A stretch of DNA of 57,048 bases, from contig NZ_BMUA01000038.1 of NCBI RefSeq assembly GCF_014649955.1, forward strand, positions 1-57,048. Direction: 5' to 3'. Below the pieces are notes generated by a model. The model was given only the letters and a program-made list of their open reading frames with translations. It was not told the DNA's origin and did not search any database. This document shows, one piece after another, positions 51,745 to 57,048 of the stretch. Both the position numbers and the translations under genes were made by a program. Origin of the DNA: Streptomyces violascens (GTDB lineage Bacteria; Actinomycetota; Actinomycetes; Streptomycetales; Streptomycetaceae). Numbering within the stretch: the stretch's first letter is position 1; the number at the start of each line of letters is the position of its first letter.

Positions 51745-52305
51745 TCAGCCGCGGCGGTACTCGTCGCCCCAGGCCTCCACCAGATCGGCGGCCCGGTCGA
51801 AGGCCTCGCCGCGCCCCAGGAAGTCCGCGTTGTGGTCGGTGAGCAGCGCGGGCAGCGCCTGGCCGCCCTGCGGGTCGGCGATCAGCGCCTGCCCCTGGAC
51901 GGTCCGCGGCAGCCCGAGCCAGCGCACCGGCTGCTGCGCCTTCCGTACGCCCCGGATCCGCGGCCACGCCACGGTGGTGGTGGTGAAGAAGGCGACCCGG
52001 CGCAGCCCGGCCCGGCTGACCCAGACGCCGACCCGCAGCAGCCGCAGCGACGAGGCGATCACGAGTACGGCGATGAACAGGACGACGAGCGCGCCCGTCG
52101 GTTCCCCGGCAGCGGCGATGATCACGGCGGCAAGCAGCACGAACGAGGCGAGAAGCAGCAGCACGGCCGCGGCCCCGACCCGCCACGGGCCCGGCCGGTA
52201 GGGCCGCCGCCAGCGGTCGTGGTCGTCGAAGGGCAGCGCGACCTCGTCGGAGAACTCACCGGATGCGTCGATGGCGCGGTCGGCCGTCAGGAAGGGCAGG
52301 GGCAC
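51745..52305 (-). CDS. PH-domain-like membrane protein
   Basis: 186-aa protein. Two TM helices (VGAAAVLLLLASFVLLAAVI and GALVVLFIAVLVIASSLRLL) are followed by a compact beta-rich domain (VWVSRAGLRRVAFFTTTTVAWPRI) like bacterial PH domains, then a helix (RGEAFDRAADLVEAWGDEY). GTG start at 52305. It lies downstream of a small membrane-protein gene on the same strand. The function is unknown. Confidence 0.75.
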   Translation of the reverse strand: MPLPFLTADRAIDASGEFSDEVALPFDDHDRWRRPYRPGPWRVGAAAVLLLLASFVLLAAVIIAAAGEPTGALVVLFIAVLVIASSLRLLRVGVWVSRAGLRRVAFFTTTTVAWPRIRGVRKAQQPVRWLGLPRTVQGQALIADPQGGQALPALLTDHNADFLGRGEAFDRAADLVEAWGDEYRRG

Positions 52306-52421
52306 GACTGATCCTCACTCACAAGCACGCTCGATTGGGCTGTGCGGGGTGAGGCTACCCAGCAGGTCACCGCGCGGCCACATCCGGGGGTCCGGACGCG
52401 CGTCGCCGCGTTGTGCGCGGA

Positions 52422-52661
52422 TCAGCGGCCGTTGGAGGCCTCGGACTGCTGGCTGTGCGCGGGGGACTGGGGGCTCTCCATGGCGGGCAGCCCGAAGAGC
52501 AGCGCGCCGGTGAGCCCGGCTATGACGGTGAGCCCGACCAGCGTCCGCCCGACGAGCTGACCTGCGCTCGCACGCTCGCGAGGCGGCGGCTCGACATTGC
52601 TGCGGTAGCGGTCGGCCTCGGCGACGAAGGCGAACGGAACGGGCTCACGCCGGCGGAACAT
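52422..52661 (-). CDS. small single-pass membrane protein
   Basis: 79-aa protein with a cytoplasmic N-terminus (MFRRREPVPFAFVAEADRYR), one TM helix (VGRTLVGLTVIAGLTGALLF) and a Ser/Gln-rich outer tail. The ATG at 52661 is preceded by CCAGGAGATG. It is divergent from thyX. Not recognised beyond this topology. Confidence 0.75.
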   Translation of the reverse strand: MFRRREPVPFAFVAEADRYRSNVEPPPRERASAGQLVGRTLVGLTVIAGLTGALLFGLPAMESPQSPAHSQQSEASNGR

Positions 52662-52861
52662 GGGGGCACATCTCCTGGGAAACTCGAGGGGCTGTCGAAC
52701 TGATTGCTGCTTACTGGTACAGACGCACAGCCGTGCCGATTGGTGCCCGAATTCCCCGAATTGGCCGAAGAATATGGTGACGACCCGTCAGAGACGGAGT
52801 TGTCAGTGCCGGGCCGTAGAGTGGGCGCCGCCCGAGCGACGCAATTTGGAAGGACCCGCCG

Positions 52862-53602
52862 GTGACCGACACCCCCGCCCCAGACCTCAAGCCCAGCTTC
52901 CGCAGCGACGTCACCGTCGAGCTCGTGAAGCACTCGGCGTCCGACTCGGACGTGCTGTGGGCAGCCCGCGTCTCCACGGCGGGCGAGCAGTCCCTCGAGG
53001 AGCTCCAGAAGGACCCCGAGCGCTCCAAGGGCCTGATCAACTACCTGATGCGGGATCGGCACGGCAGCCCCTTCGAGCACAACTCGATGACCTTCTTCAT
53101 CAGCGCCCCGATCTTCGTCTTCCGCGAGTTCATGCGGCACCGCGTGGGCTGGTCGTACAACGAGGAGTCGGGCCGGTACAGGGAGCTCCAGCCGGTCTTC
53201 TACGTCCCGGGCGCCGAGCGCAAGCTGGTCCAGCAGGGCCGCCCCGGCAAGTACGAGTTCGTCGACGGTTCGGCGGAGCAGCAGGAGCTGACCTCCCGCG
53301 TCATGGAGGACTCCTACCGCCGCTCCTACGAGGCGTACCAGGAGATGCTGGCGGCCGGCGTGGCCCGTGAAGTCGCCCGTGCCACGCTCCCGGTCGGCCT
53401 GTTCTCCTCGATGTACGCGACGTGCAACGCACGTTCGCTGATGCACTTCCTCGGCCTGCGCACTCAGCACGAGCTGGCGAAGGTCCCGTCCTTCCCGCAG
53501 CGGGAGATCGAGATGGTCGGCGAGAAGATGGAAGAGGAGTGGGCCCGCCTGATGCCCCTCACCTACGCGGCCTTCAACACCAACGGCAGGGTGGCCCCGT
53601 AA
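52862..53602 (+). CDS. thyX: flavin-dependent thymidylate synthase
   Basis: 246-aa FAD-dependent enzyme making dTMP from dUMP with methylene-tetrahydrofolate and NADPH. The ThyX motif RHR-x7-S is present as RHRVGWSYNEESGRY (Arg92-His93-Arg94), followed by ELQPVFYVPG. The C-terminal LRTQHELAKVPSFPQREIE is typical. GTG start after GGAAGG. A -10-like TAGAGT lies at 52817-52822. Confidence 0.97.
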   Translation: MTDTPAPDLKPSFRSDVTVELVKHSASDSDVLWAARVSTAGEQSLEELQKDPERSKGLINYLMRDRHGSPFEHNSMTFFISAPIFVFREFMRHRVGWSYNEESGRYRELQPVFYVPGAERKLVQQGRPGKYEFVDGSAEQQELTSRVMEDSYRRSYEAYQEMLAAGVAREVARATLPVGLFSSMYATCNARSLMHFLGLRTQHELAKVPSFPQREIEMVGEKMEEEWARLMPLTYAAFNTNGRVAP

Positions 53603-53673
53603 CCGCGCCGACCGGCCGAGCTTCGCGCCCATACCGGCACAGATGTGCGGATAGGCCCCGCAAAGCGTCCGTA

Positions 53674-53703
53674 TTGCGGCGTTTCGTGAAGTTCATCTAG
53701 GCT
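53674..53703 (+). promoter_or_regulatory. dapA: promoter upstream of dapA (distal)
   Basis: TTGCGG (53674-53679), an 18-base gap and TAGGCT (53698-53703) fit a housekeeping promoter. Transcription would start near 53710, only a few bases before the hairpin at 53715-53752. Confidence 0.5.
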
Positions 53704-53714
53704 GATCAAACGGA

Positions 53715-53752
53715 CCCGGCACTGCTTGAACCCCCGAGCAGGCAGTGCCGGG
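53715..53752 (+). terminator. hairpin between thyX and dapA
   Basis: CCCGGCACTGC (53715-53725) pairs with GCAGTGCCGGG (53742-53752), and three more inner pairs are possible. It can terminate thyX or act as an attenuator on transcripts begun just upstream. Confidence 0.75.
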
Positions 53753-53800
53753 CTCCTCAGCCACCGGCCCCCGAGGGGGCACCCGGCGCTGAGCAGCGAG

Positions 53801-53814
53801 TAGCGTGTTACCCA
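53801..53814 (+). promoter_or_regulatory. dapA: -10 box next to the dapA start, suggesting a leaderless mRNA
   Basis: TAGCGT (53801-53806) ends 7 bases before the dapA ATG (53814), and no SD precedes that ATG. A start at the A of ATG would give leaderless RNA, a frequent arrangement in Streptomyces. The -35 is poor. Confidence 0.4.
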
Positions 53815-54713
53815 TGGCTCCGATCTCCACTCCGCAGACCCCCTTCGGGCGGGTCCTCACCGCCATGATCACGCCCTTCACGGCGGACGGCGCACTCGAC
53901 CTCGACGGCGCCCAGCGACTGGCGGCCCATCTGGTCGACGCAGGCAACGACGGACTGATCGTCAACGGCACCACCGGCGAGTCCCCGACCACCAGCGACG
54001 CGGAGAAAGACCAGCTCGTACGGGCCGTACTGGAGGCCGTCGGAGACCGTGCCCACGTCGTGGCCGGAATCGGCACCAACGACACGCGCCACACCCTCGA
54101 ACTCGCCCGTACGGCCGAACGCTCCGGCGCACACGGCCTGCTCGCCGTCACGCCGTACTACAACAAGCCCCCACAAGAGGGCCTGTTCCGGCACTTCTCG
54201 GCCATCGCCGACGCCACCGAACTCCCGGTGATGCTGTACGACATCCCCGGCCGCAGCGGCGTCCCGATCGACACCGAGACCCTCGTCCGGCTCGCCGAGC
54301 ATCCCCGGATCGTCGCCAACAAGGACGCCAAGGGCGACCTCGGCCGCGCCAGCTGGGCCATCGCCCGCTCCGGCCTCGCCTGGTACTCCGGCGACGACAT
54401 GCTCAACCTGCCGCTGCTCTCCGTCGGCGCCTGCGGCTTCGTCTCCGTGGTCGGCCACCTCGTCACCCCCGAGCTGCGCGCCCTCCTGGAGGCCTACCTC
54501 GCGGGCGAGGTGCGCAAGGCCACCGAGATCCACCAGCAGCTGCTCCCCGTCTACACGGGCATGTTCCGCACCCAGGGCGTCATCACCACCAAGGCGGCCC
54601 TGGCCCTCCAGGGCCTCCCCGCCGGGCCGCTGCGCCTGCCCCTGGTCGAGCTCACGCCGGAAGAATCCAGCCAGCTGGCGCTCGATCTGGCAGCCGGTGG
54701 GGTACAGCTCTAA
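53814..54713 (+). CDS. dapA: 4-hydroxy-tetrahydrodipicolinate synthase
   Basis: 299-aa aldolase-type enzyme condensing pyruvate with aspartate semialdehyde. Schiff-base Lys170 is in IVANKDAKGD. GTTGESPTTSDAEK and TPYYNKPPQEGLFRHF are family motifs, including the catalytic Tyr pair region. Complete length. Start MAPISTPQTPFGR at 53814, not nine bases upstream. With dapB nearby it supplies diaminopimelate for cell wall and lysine. Confidence 0.97.
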   Translation: MAPISTPQTPFGRVLTAMITPFTADGALDLDGAQRLAAHLVDAGNDGLIVNGTTGESPTTSDAEKDQLVRAVLEAVGDRAHVVAGIGTNDTRHTLELARTAERSGAHGLLAVTPYYNKPPQEGLFRHFSAIADATELPVMLYDIPGRSGVPIDTETLVRLAEHPRIVANKDAKGDLGRASWAIARSGLAWYSGDDMLNLPLLSVGACGFVSVVGHLVTPELRALLEAYLAGEVRKATEIHQQLLPVYTGMFRTQGVITTKAALALQGLPAGPLRLPLVELTPEESSQLALDLAAGGVQL

Positions 54714-54787
54714 CCACAGACTTCACAACTGAATACGCGCCGGACAAACGCGCGAAAACCCATACACAACAGCAAGTGCACGAATGA

Positions 54788-54826
54788 CATACGCGCCACG
54801 TGCCCTACAGGTACGTGGCGCGTGTG
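54788..54826 (+). promoter_or_regulatory. rnj: 5'-UTR hairpin directly before the rnj Shine-Dalgarno
   Basis: ACGCGCCACGT (54791-54801) pairs with ACGTGGCGCGT (54813-54823). The stem extends outward by three pairs and inward by three, leaving a 5-base loop. It ends two bases before GAGGAGAG. A hairpin here could be a target for self-control by RNase J or for RNase III. Confidence 0.6.
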
Positions 54827-54840
54827 GTGAGGAGAGTCTT

Positions 54841-56526
54841 TTGAGTCATCCGCATCCTGAACTCGGCACCCCGCCGAAGCTTCCCAAGAACGGCCTGCGC
54901 GTCACACCGCTCGGCGGTCTCGGCGAAATCGGCCGGAACATGACCGTCTTCGAGTTCGGCGGCCGCCTGCTCATCGTCGACTGCGGCGTCCTCTTCCCCG
55001 AGGAGGAGCAGCCCGGCATCGACCTGATCCTGCCGGACTTCAGCTCGATCCGGGACCGCCTCGACGACATCGAGGGCATCGTCCTGACGCACGGCCACGA
55101 GGACCACATCGGCGGCGTGCCCTACCTGCTTCGCGAGAAGCCGGACATCCCGCTGATCGGCTCCAAGCTGACCCTCGCCCTGATCGAGGCCAAGCTCCAG
55201 GAGCACCGCATCCGCCCGTACACGCTGGAGGTCGCCGAGGGCGACCGCGAGCGCCTGGGCCCCTTCGACTGCGAGTTCGTCGCGGTCAACCACTCCATCC
55301 CGGACGCCCTGGCGGTCGCCATCCGCACCCCCGCGGGCATGGCGGTCGCCACCGGCGACTTCAAGATGGACCAGCTTCCGCTGGACGGCCGCCTCACCGA
55401 CCTGCACGCCTTCGCCCGGCTGAGCGAGGAGGGCATCGACCTCCTCCTCTCCGACTCGACGAACGCCGAGGTCCCCGGGTTCGTGCCGCCGGAGCGGGAC
55501 ATCTCCAACGTCCTGCGCAACGTCTTCGCGAACGCCGACAAGCGCATCATCGTGGCCAGCTTCGCCAGCCATGTGCACCGCATCCAGCAGATCCTGGACG
55601 CGGCCCACGAGTACGGCCGCCGGGTCGCCTTCGTCGGCCGCTCCATGGTCCGCAACATGGGCATCGCGCGAGACCTCGGCTACCTGAAGGTCCCGGCCGG
55701 CCTCGTCGTCGACGTGAAGACGCTGGACGACCTGCCGGACGACGAGGTCGTACTGGTCTGCACGGGTTCGCAGGGCGAGCCGATGGCCGCGCTGTCCCGC
55801 ATGGCCAACCGCGACCACCAGATCCGGATCGTCCAGGGCGACACCGTGATCCTCGCGTCGTCGCTCATCCCGGGCAACGAGAACGCGGTCTACCGCGTCA
55901 TCAACGGCCTGACCCGCTGGGGCGCCAACGTCGTCCACAAGGGCAACGCCAAGGTGCACGTCTCGGGCCACGCCTCGGCCGGCGAGCTGTTGTACTTCTA
56001 CAACATCTGCAAGCCGAAGAACCTGATGCCGGTCCACGGCGAATGGCGCCACCTGCGGGCGAACGCGGAGCTCGGAGCGCTCACCGGCGTCCCGAAGAAC
56101 CACATCGTCATCGCCGAGGACGGCGTGGTCGTCGACCTGGTCGACGGCACCGCGCGCATCGTCGGCAAGGTCCAGGCGGGTTACGTCTACGTGGACGGCC
56201 TCTCGGTCGGCGACGTGACGGAGTCCTCCCTGAAGGACCGCCGCATTCTCGGTGACGAGGGCATCATCTCGGTGTACGTGGTGGTGGACTCCAGCAGCGG
56301 CAAGATCACCAGCGGCCCGCACATCCAGGCGCGCGGTTCCGGCATCGACGACTCGGCGTTCACTCCGGTGGTGTCGAAGATCGAGGAAGCACTGAACCGG
56401 TCCGCCCAGGACGGCGTCGTCGAGCCGCACCAGCTCCAGCAGCTGATCCGCCGTTCGGTCGGCAAGTGGGTCTCGGACACCTACCGCAGGCGTCCGATGA
56501 TCCTTCCCGTGGTCGTCGAGGTCTGA
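54841..56526 (+). CDS. rnj: ribonuclease J
   Basis: 561-aa metallo-beta-lactamase/beta-CASP ribonuclease with endo- and 5'-exonuclease activity in RNA decay. The zinc motif HGHEDH is at 84-89, followed by VAVNHSIPDA, ATGDFKMDQ and DSTNAE. The beta-CASP region includes ASFASHVHRIQQI, then SGHASAGEL and MPVHGEWRHL. TTG start at 54841 after GAGGAGAG, giving MSHPHPELG; upstream starts would run through the leader hairpin. A strong terminator follows. Confidence 0.96.
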   Translation: MSHPHPELGTPPKLPKNGLRVTPLGGLGEIGRNMTVFEFGGRLLIVDCGVLFPEEEQPGIDLILPDFSSIRDRLDDIEGIVLTHGHEDHIGGVPYLLREKPDIPLIGSKLTLALIEAKLQEHRIRPYTLEVAEGDRERLGPFDCEFVAVNHSIPDALAVAIRTPAGMAVATGDFKMDQLPLDGRLTDLHAFARLSEEGIDLLLSDSTNAEVPGFVPPERDISNVLRNVFANADKRIIVASFASHVHRIQQILDAAHEYGRRVAFVGRSMVRNMGIARDLGYLKVPAGLVVDVKTLDDLPDDEVVLVCTGSQGEPMAALSRMANRDHQIRIVQGDTVILASSLIPGNENAVYRVINGLTRWGANVVHKGNAKVHVSGHASAGELLYFYNICKPKNLMPVHGEWRHLRANAELGALTGVPKNHIVIAEDGVVVDLVDGTARIVGKVQAGYVYVDGLSVGDVTESSLKDRRILGDEGIISVYVVVDSSSGKITSGPHIQARGSGIDDSAFTPVVSKIEEALNRSAQDGVVEPHQLQQLIRRSVGKWVSDTYRRRPMILPVVVEV

Positions 56527-56546
56527 CGACCCCAGGACGTACACCC

Positions 56547-56586
56547 GGAGCGGGGCGCCTCGATTTGCATCGGGGCGCCCCGCTCC
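56547..56586 (+). terminator. terminator after rnj
   Basis: An 18-bp stem with one G-U pair (56547-56564 with 56569-56586) closes a TTGC loop, 20 bases after the rnj stop. It separates rnj from the rRNA promoters. Confidence 0.92.
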
Positions 56587-57048
56587 AGTAGGTTTACGTC
56601 TCCGCCTGAGGGGAACCCGGCACACTCGTGTGCCACACGGGAGACCCGATCGGGTCGGGAATCCGGCTTCAGAATCTCTGATAAAGTCGGGTCACGCCGA
56701 AAGGGAAACGCGAAAGCGAAAACCTCAAAGCAACCCCAATTCCGACGGGGAATCGGACACGAAAGAGTCTGATAGAGTCGGGAACACGAAATACTGAAGG
56801 GAAGCGCCCGGAGGAAAGCCCGAGAGGGTGAGTACGAAGGAAGCGTCCGTTCCTTGAGAACTCAACAGCGTGCCAAAAGTCAACGCCAGATTGACAACCC
56901 TGTCTCCACTTCGGTGGGACGAGGTTCCTTTGAAAAGTCCTGCCGGTCCTTGTGACGGGTAGGCAACAACACAGCGAGGACGCTGTGGATGGGCCGCCTT
57001 ATTCCGGTGGTTCCGTCCCGCTCTTACGTGTGTGTGGACCCGATTACG
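56587..57048 (+). promoter_or_regulatory. rRNA operon promoter and leader region
   Basis: 462 bases without a gene. Two similar promoter-like blocks (CGGGAATCCGG then CTGATAAAGTCGGG at 56656-56691; GGGGAATCGGAC then CTGATAGAGTCGGG at 56747-56782) place -10-like TAAAGT and TAGAGT 91 bases apart. From ~56810 on, CGGAGGAAAGCCCGAGAG, CTTGAGAACTCAACAGCG, TTTGAAAAGTCCTGCC and ACCCGATTACG match, from memory, the leader RNA in front of Streptomyces 16S rRNA. The mature 16S should begin within a few tens of bases beyond the window. The multiple promoters fit known Streptomyces rrn operons. Confidence 0.85.

Noticed and set aside
56892..56915. TTGACA in the rRNA leader as a promoter -35
   Set aside because: No TANNNT-type -10 follows at 16-19 bases. 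The position matches the transcribed leader, downstream of better promoter blocks.
1..57048. tRNA genes, CRISPR arrays, transposases or integrases
   Set aside because: None was seen on reading both strands. The rRNA promoter region ends before any mature rRNA sequence.

Overview
The window is chromosomal DNA from a Streptomyces-type actinomycete. Base composition is very GC-rich, most codons end in G or C, GTG starts are common, and the genes are the core of a Streptomyces chromosome. From memory of S. coelicolor, the order matches its ispG-proS-rimP-nusA-infB-rbfA-truB-ribF segment, then its type VII secretion (T7SS/ESX) cluster, then rpsO-pnp-dapB-thyX-dapA-rnj, followed by an rRNA operon. 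I could not search any database.

Left part (1-17.8 kb): the 3' end of ispG, two GNAT acetyltransferases, proS, and a minus-strand block. That block holds an APH-like protein with a degraded active site, a ferritin-like protein and a lipoprotein. The translation and ribosome-biogenesis series follows: rimP, nusA, rnpM/ylxR, infB, a DUF503 gene, rbfA and truB. Next come a 1190-aa trypsin-like/STAND-NTPase fusion and ribF. The infB-DUF503 gap can fold into a large hairpin plus a possible pseudoknot.

Middle part (17.9-26.5 kb): four plus-strand genes with ATGA or longer overlaps encode an SseB-like protein, a small helical protein, a 442-aa WXG protein with glycine-rich hydrophobic helices, and a small membrane protein. 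The order resembles a T7SS toxin operon with partner and immunity genes. Tail to tail with it lies a five-gene minus-strand dipeptide/oligopeptide ABC transporter (binding protein, two permeases, two ATPases), with a recognisable promoter and a 23-codon mini-ORF wedged between the permease genes.

T7SS cluster (26.5-46.1 kb): an EspI-like proline-rich MinD/ParA ATPase, an unknown 242-aa protein, EccE, EccB, mycosin MycP, a helical protein plus long WXG protein pair, a second mycosin, EsxB, EsxA, a DUF397 protein, a single-chain three-ATPase EccC, and EccD. No EccA is present. From about 36.6 to 38.5 kb the DNA is poorer in GC and uses atypical codons. It returns to normal inside the second mycosin gene, which suggests a recombined or imported segment. 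Within this segment the long WXG gene ends at a TGA that is followed by 37 more in-frame codons.

Right part (46.1-57.0 kb): rpsO, pnp, an M16 peptidase, dapB, a TPR-like membrane protein, a PH-like membrane protein, a small membrane protein, thyX, dapA and rnj. Several hairpins sit at likely control points: between rpsO and pnp, just inside the M16 gene, upstream of dapA, and in the rnj 5' UTR. The last ~450 bases are an rRNA operon promoter and leader; the 16S gene itself should begin just past the window.
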